Below, piece by piece: positions 1 through 8,292 of a DNA stretch of 26,083 nt. The notes beneath the pieces were generated by a model. It searched no databases. It was not told where the DNA came from and saw only the letters and a list, made by a program, of their open reading frames with translations. Every line of letters starts with the position of its first letter. Position 1 is the first letter of the stretch. The translations under genes were made by a program, and so were the position numbers. Source of the DNA: Ruminococcaceae bacterium UBA1320 (lineage in GTDB: Bacteria > Bacillota > Clostridia > Oscillospirales > Ethanoligenentaceae); the NCBI GenBank assembly GCA_002306975.1, contig DBTI01000114.1:657-26739 (forward strand), read 5' to 3'.

Positions 1-911
1 ACCTGCAAAAGCTGCGGCTCATGCACATCTTTGGGGTTTATCTTGTCGTTGTTTATAATCGGGCGAAGCCGGGGGCAGGAAAAAGCGATCTCGGCATGCG
101 GATATTTTCTTTGCAGCAGATACGCGTGCATTCCGGTGGCAAACGCATCTTTTCTGAAGTCGTCAAGCCCCAGAAGCGCGGCAAATCCCACTCCGCGCAT
201 GCCGCCCATAAGCGCCCTTTCCTGAGCGTTAAGGCGATAAGGGAAAACCCGTTTGTTCCCGGCAAGATGCAGGGTTTCATACTTGTCGGAATTATAGGTT
301 TCCTGAAAAACGGTGACAAAATCCGCTCCGCATTCGCGCAGATAGGCGTATTCGTCCGAGTTCATGGGGTAAACCTCAAGACCCACGAGCTTAAAATATT
401 TGCGTGCAATTTTGCAGGCTTCACCGATGTATTCAACGCTTGACATCTTGGGGCTTTCTCCGGTCAAAATCAAAATTTCCTCAAGACCGGATTTAGCAAT
501 GGCCTGCATCTCCCTTTCGATTTCCTCAGCGTCAAGCCTTGCGCGCTTGATCTTGTTGTGGCAGTTAAACCCGCAGTAGATACAGTAGTTTTCGCAATAG
601 TTGGCTATATAAAGCGGAGTGAACATATAAACGGAGTTGCCGAAATGCCGTCTGGTTTCAAGCTGTGCCTTTTGCGCCATTTGTTCAAGAAACGGCTCGG
701 CAGCGGGGGAGAGCAGCGCGGCAAAATCCGCGGGTGAGCGGTAGTCATTATCTAAAGCGTGGCGGACATCCGCCGCCGTATAGGTGTTGTAATCATAAGA
801 ATTCATGCGCGAGATAACTTCATCCATGACGGTGGATTCACTCAGAACCTCCATGCCCGGCTGATATTCCATATGGTTTGTGCGCTTCTCTTTGCTTAAA
901 AGTTCATACAT
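1..911 (-). CDS. thiH: 2-iminoacetate synthase ThiH (tyrosine lyase), 3' end cut by window
   Basis: Radical SAM enzyme that cleaves tyrosine to p-cresol and dehydroglycine (2-iminoacetate), the glycine-derived input of thiazole synthesis in anaerobes. I read 303 codons from the ATG at 911. The radical SAM cysteines appear as CENYCIYC (CxxxCxxC, about residues 99-106), followed by GFNC, and the downstream ILTGESP and HxxGNKRVFPYR-type segments fit ThiH. The C-terminal end lies outside the window. The start is 2 nt past the thiG stop, so the two are translationally linked in the thiS-thiF-thiG-thiH operon. The alternative (the related enzyme HydG) is unlikely given the thi neighbours. Confidence 0.93.
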   Translation of the reverse strand, partial: MYELLSKEKRTNHMEYQPGMEVLSESTVMDEVISRMNSYDYNTYTAADVRHALDNDYRSPADFAALLSPAAEPFLEQMAQKAQLETRRHFGNSVYMFTPLYIANYCENYCIYCGFNCHNKIKRARLDAEEIEREMQAIAKSGLEEILILTGESPKMSSVEYIGEACKIARKYFKLVGLEVYPMNSDEYAYLRECGADFVTVFQETYNSDKYETLHLAGNKRVFPYRLNAQERALMGGMRGVGFAALLGLDDFRKDAFATGMHAYLLQRKYPHAEIAFSCPRLRPIINNDKINPKDVHEPQLLQ

Positions 912-913
912 TT

Positions 914-1693
914 TCAATGCTCCTGTTCATTCAAAAAACCGGTGAGCGGTGAAGAAGCCGAAGCGCCTTTATCCAAAACCCTGCCAAGGCCGGCAAGATA
1001 AGCGGCGCGCCCAGCCTCAATGGCAGATTTAAACGCGCCGGCCATGGCGGGAATATCACCGGCGGTAGCGATGGCTGTGTTTGCCATCACGGCGTCGGCA
1101 CCCATCTCCATCGCTTCACACGCCTGCGACGGGCGGCCGATGCCTGCGTCAACAATCACGGGAATATCGATCTCATCTATAAGGATTTTGATAAAATCTC
1201 TGGTGCAAAGGCCTTTATTTGAACCGATGGGCGAGCCGAGCGGCATGACAGTGGCGGCGCCGGCGTCTGCCAAATCCCGGGCGGCGTTCAAATCGGGATA
1301 CATATAGGGCATTACGACAAAGCCCTCTTTTGCCAAGACTTCTGTTGCTTTGATGGTTTCAAAGTTATCCGGCAAAAGATATTTCGAATCGTGTATAACC
1401 TCTATTTTGATGAAATTGCCGCAGCCTACCGCCCTTGCAAGCCGGGCGATTCTTATCGCCTCCTCGGCGTTCCTCGCGCCCGAGGTGTTGGGCAGCAGGG
1501 TGACGCCTTTCGGAATATAGTCCAAAATGTTTTCCATTTTGCCGGTGTTCGCGCGCCTTACGGCAAGCGTTATGATCTGCGCTCCGGCAAAATCAACCGA
1601 GGCGCGGATTAAGTCCAAATTAAATTTTCCCGAACCAAGAATGAAGCGGGAGGTAAATTCATGCCCGCCGATTATAAGCTTATCGTCTTTCAT
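914..1693 (-). CDS. thiG: Thiazole synthase ThiG
   Basis: Condenses 1-deoxy-D-xylulose 5-phosphate, the ThiS thiocarboxylate and dehydroglycine into the thiazole phosphate moiety of thiamine. The product is 259 aa, normal for the family. K96, in the segment FIKIEV, matches the Schiff-base lysine position known for ThiG; the phosphate-binding GSPIGSNKG and the DAGIGRPSQA segment are intact. It lies 15 nt downstream of thiF and 2 nt upstream of thiH. Function is secure by motif and by operon context. Confidence 0.97.
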   Translation of the reverse strand: MKDDKLIIGGHEFTSRFILGSGKFNLDLIRASVDFAGAQIITLAVRRANTGKMENILDYIPKGVTLLPNTSGARNAEEAIRIARLARAVGCGNFIKIEVIHDSKYLLPDNFETIKATEVLAKEGFVVMPYMYPDLNAARDLADAGAATVMPLGSPIGSNKGLCTRDFIKILIDEIDIPVIVDAGIGRPSQACEAMEMGADAVMANTAIATAGDIPAMAGAFKSAIEAGRAAYLAGLGRVLDKGASASSPLTGFLNEQEH

Positions 1694-1708
1694 TTTTTAA
1701 AACATCCT

Positions 1709-2518
1709 TTAAACATCTTCAATTCCTAAAATAAGCCGCAAAATCATGTTTGCCTGATGCCCGGCGCAGATTAAAACACGCGGTGCCATAAGCCCTCTGC
1801 CGACCATCGCGCCGGTCTCGCCGTCACCGCAGACATAGAGGTTCTTCATGCGCCTTTTTGTACCAATCGTGTTGCTGCTTTCAAACCCTGCCATGCCGGA
1901 ACCGGAAACGATCTTTTTTTGCGGGCAGTTTTCCAAAAGACCGTTTACCAGAACCGCTTTTGCATCCGGCTTGTCAAACGCTTCGCAGACAATCTCGTCA
2001 TTCACGAAAAGCCTTGATACGTTTTCTTCGGTGACCCGAACCGTGTCGATGCTTATAGTGATATACGGGTTGATTTCTTCAAGCTGCGCCTTTAATGCTT
2101 CTGTTTTTGCCATTCCCAAATGCCTAATGCAATATTGCTGCCTGTTTAAATTGCTTGGCTCTACTACATCGAAATCAACAAGATGTAAATGCCCCACGCC
2201 GGTTCTCGCCAGAGCAATCGAGATGTTGGAGCCAAGCCCGCCAAGCCCGGCGACGGCGACATGCGCCTTTTTCACCTTTTCATAAACATGTGGGGTGTGA
2301 CGCGCGCTCATCATGGCTTCAAGGACATCTTTGTCAGGCAGCTTGCCCTTTTCAATCAGGGTTACTTCATCACCGCCGCTTATGGGCAGATCATCAGAAG
2401 TTTGAAATCCGTTTAAAATTACCACCAAATTATCGGCGGTAGGGTAAAGCTTTTCTCTTACCTGAAAAAGGCTCTTACAGCCGGTTTCTACTTCTTTGCC
2501 GTTAATTTTAATCAACAT
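1709..2518 (-). CDS. thiF: ThiS adenylyltransferase ThiF with an N-terminal ThiS-like domain
   Basis: E1-like enzyme that adenylates the C-terminal glycine of ThiS before sulfur transfer. I use the ATG at 2518 (MLIKINGK), which overlaps the thiS stop and has a GGTGGGGGC ribosome site 4-5 nt upstream, giving 269 aa; a longer frame to 2536 would run into thiS. Residues 1 to about 60 form a ThiS-like beta-grasp domain, without a terminal Gly-Gly. The E1 domain follows, with the nucleotide loop GLGGLGSN (91-98), DFDVVEPSNLNRQ and an R-containing activation segment. The C-terminal CxxC zinc pairs of E. coli ThiF are absent, as in the clostridial 'family 2' ThiF. The fused domain may help bind free ThiS (inference). 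Confidence 0.93.
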   Translation of the reverse strand: MLIKINGKEVETGCKSLFQVREKLYPTADNLVVILNGFQTSDDLPISGGDEVTLIEKGKLPDKDVLEAMMSARHTPHVYEKVKKAHVAVAGLGGLGSNISIALARTGVGHLHLVDFDVVEPSNLNRQQYCIRHLGMAKTEALKAQLEEINPYITISIDTVRVTEENVSRLFVNDEIVCEAFDKPDAKAVLVNGLLENCPQKKIVSGSGMAGFESSNTIGTKRRMKNLYVCGDGETGAMVGRGLMAPRVLICAGHQANMILRLILGIEDV

Positions 2519-2519
2519 A

Positions 2520-2717
2520 TCAGCCCCCACCAACAAACCCGACTATCTCCAACGCGTCACCGTCTTCGATTATTTTTGTGGCATACATGAATTTTGCAAT
2601 GATATCGTCATTGTATTCCACCGCAATGCGAGAAAGGTCATAACCTTCGCGTTTTAAAAAATCGCTGAGGCTTATACCCGCCGCGTTGTCGAGTGCCTGT
2701 CCGTTAACCTTAACCAA
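2520..2717 (-). CDS. thiS: Sulfur carrier protein ThiS
   Basis: Small ubiquitin-fold sulfur carrier of 65 aa ending in GFVGGG. The terminal Gly-Gly is the site adenylated by ThiF and converted to thiocarboxylate. The start codon is TTG (MVKVNG), placed 6-8 nt after an AGGGGGA ribosome site; no ATG is available upstream before the leader terminator. It is the first gene of the operon and its stop overlaps the thiF start. The leader upstream carries a terminator/antiterminator pair. Confidence 0.95.
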   Translation of the reverse strand: MVKVNGQALDNAAGISLSDFLKREGYDLSRIAVEYNDDIIAKFMYATKIIEDGDALEIVGFVGGG

Positions 2718-2739
2718 GAAAAATCCCCCTTTAAAAAAA

Positions 2740-2803
2740 TAAAAAAGGCCACACGAAAAGCTACACCCATGGTGGTGTACCCCTTCGTGTGACCTTTCAC
2801 ACT
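2740..2803 (-). promoter_or_regulatory. Attenuator leader of the thi operon (terminator with competing antiterminator)
   Basis: On the minus strand the leader RNA can form a long terminator. GGTCACACGAA (2784-2794) pairs with TTCGTGTGGCC (2747-2757), enclosing a TACACC/GGTGTA inner stem, and a U-run follows directly. The 5' arm TCACAC (2787-2792) can instead pair with GTGTGA (2797-2802), closing a 6-bp hairpin with an AAGG loop, so the two folds exclude each other. It is not a TPP riboswitch: the conserved CTGAGA and thi-box segments are missing. A 'thiS motif' RNA has been proposed upstream of thiS in Firmicutes and this may be a member; I could not run a covariance search. Confidence 0.75.
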
Positions 2804-2812
2804 CTGCGTATT

Positions 2813-2841
2813 ATTATAATAATTATTAAGACATGTGTCAA
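2813..2841 (-). promoter_or_regulatory. Promoter of the thiSFGH operon
   Basis: Perfect sigma-A-type promoter on the minus strand: TTGACA (2836-2841), 17-bp spacer, TATAAT (2813-2818). The predicted start near 2806 puts the attenuator hairpins right at the 5' end of the transcript. Confidence 0.88.
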
Positions 2842-2888
2842 GCAAACCACATTTTAATATATCATTATGCTATAGCGATTATAAATTT

Positions 2889-2995
2889 AAAAAGGATACC
2901 CCGGAAATGTTTCTTCCCGCCGGCGGCGGGGAGAAACAAAAACAATTCCTTCTTTGTTTAAAATCACAGACGATACGGCGGCTTCCGGGGTTATC
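2889..2995 (-). terminator. Nested multi-hairpin element acting as terminator of the ger operon
   Basis: An outer stem pairs 2895-2906 with 2983-2995 (GATA/CCCCGGAA, 12 bp with one bulge). Inside is a 13-bp hairpin at 2909-2937 with a GGC loop and a 6-bp A/T hairpin at 2940-2959. Read on the minus strand it starts 18 nt past the GerC stop and ends in CCTTTTT, so it should terminate the ger transcript. The inner hairpin is closely similar to one at 12403-12432 (see findings). Confidence 0.7.
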
Positions 2996-3012
2996 TGAAG
3001 TAAGATTATCTT

Positions 3013-4308
3013 CTACTTGATTTTGAATTTTTTGTAGCTTGTTCCGGTGTCAATAACTTTTGCGGTTACGTTAATTTTGATTTGCAGGGTTGGGAAAATC
3101 TCATCCCACTTTTTTTCATATTCACTATGCCATAGCTTTGGATACTGTTTATAAAAATTATTGCCAATGCAGAAGATATCCGTTTTTAACTCCTTTTGTC
3201 CTTTATTAAGTGCATTTTTGATGTCTGTTCTCACATTGTCGGCAAGACTCTTTTGCATCAGTTCTATTACTCCGGGTGTTAAAGTATCTGCGTTAATGTT
3301 ATTCGCAAATTTTCTTAAATCTGCCTCCACGTAGGTATCTATAGTAACAACCGGCTTGTTGTCATCAATTTGGATTTTTATTTTACTTTTAGAGCTTGTA
3401 ACGCGGAAGACCATTTTATTCATAACCTTTTGCTCAGAAGACGTGTTCACAACTTCATAGGGATTTGCTTTTTGATTAGTAATCCAGACAAGACCGAGGC
3501 TTTCTTTATCGTTAAGCCATCCTGCCAGTTTGTCATTTTTATAGGCTGCGACTCCGGTGATTTTGAAATACCCATTCTTTTGTTCTACCTCAACAGCGTC
3601 CGATTCAATATTGTCATCAGCATTTGAAGAGGAAGAAACTGATGAGACATTTGATGAATTGCTTAATGATGAATCGGAAGTATTACTGTTTTTTTCTGTT
3701 TTGTTCGCAGTAACTGTCGGAGCGACAGCATCCTCTCCGCTTTCGGACAATTTTTGTTCAAATTCGAGAATAGTAACGGGAAAAGCACTGCCAGAATTAG
3801 TGGACTGATCAATAAGGCTGTAAATAGTTTTACTTGAAGGATGATTAACGTCAGTTTCAATCGTACTGATAACATCTTCAGCCGTACCGGGAGTAACTGA
3901 TATATAGGCTGAGGTTCGAATGTTTGGCGTGCGGTCAATAAATCCCATTATATCGCCTGTAATTTGTTCAGCTGCGTCTGCCCCAAGTACGATTTCCTGC
4001 ATATAACCATAAAATAATCTGTTTTGATCTATATTTTGAATTTTTGTAAGTGCTTCATCAATAGAAGCAGCAGTGGCTTTTTCTGTGATAGAACCGGTTT
4101 TGCTTTTTGAACCTCCGGCTTGTGAGGAATTGCCGCCGCTTGGCACTAAACTTTGTAAAGTCACCGTAACTTGTTTGTTGGTGCCATCCGTGTCAAATCC
4201 CACAGCAGACACCAAAGTGAGGTCATCATACTCCCTATAATCCCAACAACCGCACAAAAAGACCAGTGAAACACAGAACAGGAGTATAACTATATTTTTA
4301 ATTTTCAT
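3013..4308 (-). CDS. Germinant receptor lipoprotein subunit, GerC family (Ger(x)C)
   Basis: C subunit of a GerA-type spore germinant receptor, anchored to the spore inner membrane by a lipid. I use the ATG at 4308 (MKIKNIVIL), which overlaps the GerB stop region; upstream in-frame residues belong to another gene's reading space. The product is 431 aa. A signal peptide ends in the lipobox LCGC with Cys21 as the lipidation site, followed by WDYREYDDL, typical of Ger(x)C. Residues about 203-230 are a Ser/Asn-rich low-complexity insert, probably a linker between domains, which makes the protein somewhat longer than usual. Last gene of the operon. Ligand cannot be predicted. Confidence 0.92.
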   Translation of the reverse strand: MKIKNIVILLFCVSLVFLCGCWDYREYDDLTLVSAVGFDTDGTNKQVTVTLQSLVPSGGNSSQAGGSKSKTGSITEKATAASIDEALTKIQNIDQNRLFYGYMQEIVLGADAAEQITGDIMGFIDRTPNIRTSAYISVTPGTAEDVISTIETDVNHPSSKTIYSLIDQSTNSGSAFPVTILEFEQKLSESGEDAVAPTVTANKTEKNSNTSDSSLSNSSNVSSVSSSSNADDNIESDAVEVEQKNGYFKITGVAAYKNDKLAGWLNDKESLGLVWITNQKANPYEVVNTSSEQKVMNKMVFRVTSSKSKIKIQIDDNKPVVTIDTYVEADLRKFANNINADTLTPGVIELMQKSLADNVRTDIKNALNKGQKELKTDIFCIGNNFYKQYPKLWHSEYEKKWDEIFPTLQIKINVTAKVIDTGTSYKKFKIK

Positions 4309-5407
4309 TGGCGTTTTTACCTTCCCTTCGCCTTTTGATAAAAACACTGATGGTACAAAGCAATAAAATGAATAGTACAAATGCCGGTATGATATAATTT
4401 CCTAAAAATATTGAAAAAAAGTAGCCTATGTTATATGAATTCAGCCACGACGATGCAGCAAACACAGCAAGCGCGGATAAAATCAAAAGAGGTTTGCCAC
4501 GCGGGACGTTAAAAAGCTTCTTTGAAGCAGTGAAGCAGCAATATATGAATATTGTAGTCTTTAATATAGCAATAAGTTGATAGGTGATCATAATAAAGAT
4601 CTCTAATCCGCTTAAAAAGGAACCTAACCGTATATCACTGGCAACAGCAACCCCCGCTGCTGCTACGCGGCTAAGCATATCCTGCCCTATGATTCCCTCC
4701 ATAATTAAAGTGGCAATTGACAAAATAAGCGACCAGAATAACAGCCCTTTAAAAATTGCAAGGTAGTGTTTCTTTGTCTGCGGGATAGAATCTACCGCTA
4801 TCATTAAAAACAACAGACATTCTGCATCATTTTCCGTTGTAAACAGCACACCCTTTAAGAGCTGTGAGCCGGAGGTGTCGAATATCGGTTTCAAAAATTC
4901 TATTTCGAAATTATTGAAAAAGGATATGGAAAAACCGATAAAATAGTTTATGGTCGCCAGGACGCATAACATAGCAATCAATCTGGAGCAATTTTTAAAA
5001 CCGCTGTTGGCAAAGATTGTACTCATCAAAACGATAAAAAATATAATAATATAAAGCGGCGTGCGCGGCAAAAAGAATACTTTAATAGACCCGGCAGACA
5101 AATTAAGCATACTTGCGGATACTGCAATATTTAATAATATATACAGTAAAAGAAGAATTTTGGTAAAAAACTTGCCGATGCCGTCTTCTAAGATATCAAA
5201 AAGTGTGCCGCCTTTCTTGTAAGAACCAAGAATCAAAATCCATAAAGCAAAGGGTATAATGGCAAGCACACCGATTAATATGGCAATCCAAAACGGTTTG
5301 CCGGTCACGGTAGTAACCTCTGTAAATGTATATATTATCGTACCCATCGAACTGCCGTAAACTAATAATGCGGTGAGGCTGTGCGATAATTTGCCTTCAA
5401 TTTCCAT
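4298..5407 (-). CDS. Germinant receptor permease-like subunit, GerB family
   Basis: B subunit of the germinant receptor, an APC-superfamily 'spore permease' thought to bind the germinant. The product is 369 aa with about ten hydrophobic segments, beginning with ALLVYGSSMGTIIYTF after a short cytosolic N-terminus, and ending in a KRRREGKN tail. ATG at 5407 lies 63 nt downstream of the A subunit; its 3' end overlaps the C subunit by 11 nt. The gene order A-B-C matches gerA of Bacillus rather than the A-C-B order of gerK. Confidence 0.92.
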   Translation of the reverse strand: MEIEGKLSHSLTALLVYGSSMGTIIYTFTEVTTVTGKPFWIAILIGVLAIIPFALWILILGSYKKGGTLFDILEDGIGKFFTKILLLLYILLNIAVSASMLNLSAGSIKVFFLPRTPLYIIIFFIVLMSTIFANSGFKNCSRLIAMLCVLATINYFIGFSISFFNNFEIEFLKPIFDTSGSQLLKGVLFTTENDAECLLFLMIAVDSIPQTKKHYLAIFKGLLFWSLILSIATLIMEGIIGQDMLSRVAAAGVAVASDIRLGSFLSGLEIFIMITYQLIAILKTTIFIYCCFTASKKLFNVPRGKPLLILSALAVFAASSWLNSYNIGYFFSIFLGNYIIPAFVLFILLLCTISVFIKRRREGKNANEN

Positions 5408-5470
5408 TGATTACTCTCCATCATGTTATTGCTAAATCAACTGCCGTCGGTTATTTGTTGTTGAAGCATG

Positions 5471-6973
5471 TTATTTTATGCCTTTATCGCCTGTTCTTAC
5501 CCGGTTGTGCGGTGACAGAAACTTCATTCGCGTTTTTATAACACTATAGCGTGCGCGGAAAAAAACATCGCTTATTCCGTTTTTATCATAAGGAATCAGC
5601 GGGTAAAGATAAGGCATTCCAAAGGACTCAAGAGAAGAAAGATACCATAATAAAAAAGCCAATCCGCATACCACACCAAACATTCCAAAACATCCGGCCA
5701 ATATAATAAAAATGTAATTTAGAATTCTTGACGGGTATAGCATCGTTGTTGTCGAAATGGCAAATGAGGAAATTGTGCTGACGGCTACAATGATAATAAG
5801 AGAAGCGCTTACATAGCCTGCGGTGACAATCGCCTGTCCTATTACAACTGCCGCCAGGGTGCCGACGAAGTAGCCTACCGATCCGGGCATTCGCAAACCG
5901 GCCTCACGAATAATCGTGATAAAGAAAGTTAAAAGAAGCAGTTCAAGAACAGAAGGAAAAGGTACCCCTTCTCGTCCCTGTGCGATGTTGAGCGCAAGAT
6001 TGGGGGGAACAATTGCCTGATTGTAGGTTACAAATGAAAGATATAATGCGGAAATCAATATAGAAAAAGTAAAAGAGATGTAGCGGACGATTCTTAAATA
6101 GCCGCTTGAAATAGGCTTTTCCTGATAATCATCCATTGTTTTGAAATTATCCCAGAACGGGATAGGAGCTATAAATGCAAAAGGGCTGTTGCTGCAAATA
6201 ATAGCAAAGCGTCCATGTGTCAGATTCCTTGTTGCCACATCCGGTCTTTCAGTTTGTCTGTATTTTGGAAATATCGATAGCGGATTGTCTTCAATCAGTT
6301 CACCTAAAACTCCGATTCCATCAACATTGTCTGTGTCAATGCCTTGAATTCTGCTTCTTGCTAAATTTATAACCTCGTTATTTGCAATTCCGTCAAGCCA
6401 TATTAGTTTTATTTTTGTGCAGGAAAGGGTTCCGACCGTAAATTCCTCGAACTTTAGATTGGGCACCGGAAGCCTTTTAATAATCAAGCTGCAATTTATT
6501 TTTATATCGTCTGTAAAAGATTCCTGACTTCCCAGAACAGTCGATTCATTTTCAGGAGATTCAACAGACCGTTTTTCGACTTTGCGGGTTCCGATCATAA
6601 GCGCGGAATTTGCTTGTTCTACAAATAAGACCGTATCTCCGTTCATAATATTTGCAAGAACTTGAGACATTTCAGTTATCTCTTTGATTTCTGTAGCGGA
6701 AATTATCCGTGTCTTTATATACTGAAGAATCCCATCGGCATTTTGGTATATTGAACAGTTGCTTTGAAGCAGGGGATTTAACACATGCCGCATGATCAGT
6801 TCTTTATCAGAAATGGTGTCTATAAACACTAAGCCTACCGGCAGATGATTTTCAAGTATTTCGTATCTGCTTTCTACTAAATTTATGCCTTCACCAAATA
6901 TATTTTTTAAATAAGCCAGATTTTCTTCAACGGTTAAATATATATTTTTTGGTTCACTTGTATTGGGTTCCAT
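5471..6973 (-). CDS. Germinant receptor subunit, GerA family
   Basis: A subunit of the spore germinant receptor. The product is 500 aa with a soluble N-terminal region of about 280 residues, then a membrane block of about five helices. Family landmarks include DNVDGIGVLGELIEDNPLSIFPKYR, the NLTHGRFAII segment, PFAFIAPIPFWDN and REAGLRMPGSVG. Start ATG at 6973 with a GGGGG ribosome site. The operon is preceded by a CATACTA box fitting forespore sigma-G transcription. Together with the B and C genes it shows the organism forms endospores. Confidence 0.94.
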   Translation of the reverse strand: MEPNTSEPKNIYLTVEENLAYLKNIFGEGINLVESRYEILENHLPVGLVFIDTISDKELIMRHVLNPLLQSNCSIYQNADGILQYIKTRIISATEIKEITEMSQVLANIMNGDTVLFVEQANSALMIGTRKVEKRSVESPENESTVLGSQESFTDDIKINCSLIIKRLPVPNLKFEEFTVGTLSCTKIKLIWLDGIANNEVINLARSRIQGIDTDNVDGIGVLGELIEDNPLSIFPKYRQTERPDVATRNLTHGRFAIICSNSPFAFIAPIPFWDNFKTMDDYQEKPISSGYLRIVRYISFTFSILISALYLSFVTYNQAIVPPNLALNIAQGREGVPFPSVLELLLLTFFITIIREAGLRMPGSVGYFVGTLAAVVIGQAIVTAGYVSASLIIIVAVSTISSFAISTTTMLYPSRILNYIFIILAGCFGMFGVVCGLAFLLWYLSSLESFGMPYLYPLIPYDKNGISDVFFRARYSVIKTRMKFLSPHNRVRTGDKGIK

Positions 6974-7009
6974 GAAATTTACCCCCGTTTTTTAAAGTTC
7001 TATAATGTT

Positions 7010-7016
7010 TAGTATG
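7010..7016 (-). promoter_or_regulatory. Candidate sigma-G -10 box of the germinant receptor operon
   Basis: CATACTA on the minus strand, 37 nt before the GerA-family start, matches the -10 consensus of sigma-G, which transcribes germinant receptor operons in the forespore. No clear -35 GMATR match was found at 17-18 bp, so support is the -10 box and the gene type. Confidence 0.45.
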
Positions 7017-7093
7017 CTCAAACGATAAATAGATAATAGTAAAGAAGTTGATAAGCAAATTTTCACAGTAGCTAATAAGAATTATAAATAAAA

Positions 7094-7127
7094 CAAAACG
7101 CGCTCCACATTTGTGGAGCGCGTTTTG
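7094..7127 (-). terminator. Intrinsic terminator after the aldo/keto reductase gene
   Basis: A near-perfect 16-bp inverted repeat, CAAAACGCGCTCCACA with its complement and a very short loop. The A/T-rich flanks give U-runs, so it can work in both directions. It lies about 65 nt past the stop of the minus-strand reductase gene and upstream of the ger promoter, insulating the two. Confidence 0.85.
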
Positions 7128-7192
7128 CGTATAAAAAGCTGATTTGTAAGTCATTGAGTAATTAATACTTATACACAGATATAAGGGTTGAT

Positions 7193-8149
7193 TTACATTC
7201 TAGGGAATTTTTGCTGCCCGCTCACACAGTCTACCTTGCCAAACATCTTTTCGAGCTTTTCCAAAGCATCTTTTGGCAATGGCGGCAGAGATAAGCTTTT
7301 AAGGTTTTCCGACAAATGTTCAGTGTTTCCTGTGCCGGTCAATGTAACATCTATCCCGCTTGTATGGCGGCAAAAACGGTAAGCGGCTTCCGTAATCGAG
7401 CCGGCATAACCGTTATCAATAAGAAAATCTATCGTGTGGTCTTCTTTAACTAAATCCTTATCAACCTGATTTGCTTCAATCATTTTTTTAACATCAAGCT
7501 TTAACATTTCCGGATTAGATAAAGCACTTCTGACGGCAAACATGCAGACGGTTCCCACATTTTTCTTTTTTGCGAGCGGAAGAATAGTTTTAGCTGCCGA
7601 CGGGTTGATTATATTGTACCCGACCATAATGGTGTCCCAAAGGTCATCGGCCAGCGCCATTTTTATAGCTTCATGCGAGTTGTCCATGCCAAACAGCTCA
7701 GTGAGCCCTATAAAACGAATCTTGCCTTTTTCCTTCATCTTTACAAGCTCCGGATAAAATCTGTCGCGTATTTTATCATAAGCTTGGGGAATTACTCCGT
7801 GAAGACTATAAACGTCTATATAATCGGTATTCAGTTCCTTTAAGCTCTGGTCCAGATTTTTTTCCAGTTCATCAGCTGATTTAAGCACTTTGTCGGCATG
7901 ATAGGCAAATTTAGAAGAAATGATATAACTGTCACGGCGAATTCCCTCAAAGGCTTTTCCTACCGCCGGCTGCGTGCCATACATAGATGCGGTATCAAAA
8001 AAGTTAACGCCGTTTTCATAAGCGTACCTGACGACTTGGCTTGCGTGATCAACACCTTTTGAAAACATGCCGAGCGTGCTGAAACCGCCGCAGCCCAATC
8101 CGGCTGTCGACACTTCAAGCCCAGTACGCCCTAAGATTGTTTTCTCCAT
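7193..8149 (-). CDS. Aldo/keto reductase family oxidoreductase
   Basis: NADPH-type aldo/keto reductase of 318 aa, a cytosolic TIM barrel. The catalytic tetrad is visible: D52 and Y57 in FDTASMYG, K80 in SSKF and H117 in SLHG. The C-terminal TGTGNTEHLSENL segment fits the cofactor phosphate-binding region. Start ATG at 8149 with AAAAGGGA upstream. It is a single-gene unit with its own promoter and terminator. The substrate cannot be read from sequence; close relatives include L-galactose/D-threo-aldose dehydrogenase-like proteins and general stress reductases. Confidence 0.88.
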   Translation of the reverse strand: MEKTILGRTGLEVSTAGLGCGGFSTLGMFSKGVDHASQVVRYAYENGVNFFDTASMYGTQPAVGKAFEGIRRDSYIISSKFAYHADKVLKSADELEKNLDQSLKELNTDYIDVYSLHGVIPQAYDKIRDRFYPELVKMKEKGKIRFIGLTELFGMDNSHEAIKMALADDLWDTIMVGYNIINPSAAKTILPLAKKKNVGTVCMFAVRSALSNPEMLKLDVKKMIEANQVDKDLVKEDHTIDFLIDNGYAGSITEAAYRFCRHTSGIDVTLTGTGNTEHLSENLKSLSLPPLPKDALEKLEKMFGKVDCVSGQQKFPRM

Positions 8150-8224
8150 GCTTTACCATCCCTTTTCTTGAATTTAATTAGAATGAAAGTTAGTGCGGTG
8201 CAGACAGCGGCTACTGTTATAAAT

Positions 8225-8252
8225 AGTATAGTTCAAAATGCTACACTGTCAA
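8225..8252 (-). promoter_or_regulatory. Promoter of the aldo/keto reductase gene
   Basis: TTGACA (8247-8252), 16-bp spacer and TATACT (8225-8230) on the minus strand, 75 bp upstream of the gene start. Confidence 0.75.
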
Positions 8253-8292
8253 CATTTTGATGCCTATACTGGGGTTAGAAATTGCAACCGCT

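Noticed and set aside
2740..2841. TPP riboswitch upstream of thiS
   Set aside because: The leader is too short and lacks the conserved CTGAGA and thi-box sequences.
6954..7154. 66-aa minus-strand ORF overlapping the GerA-family start
   Set aside because: It covers the putative ger promoter and runs through a terminator; out-of-frame shadow.
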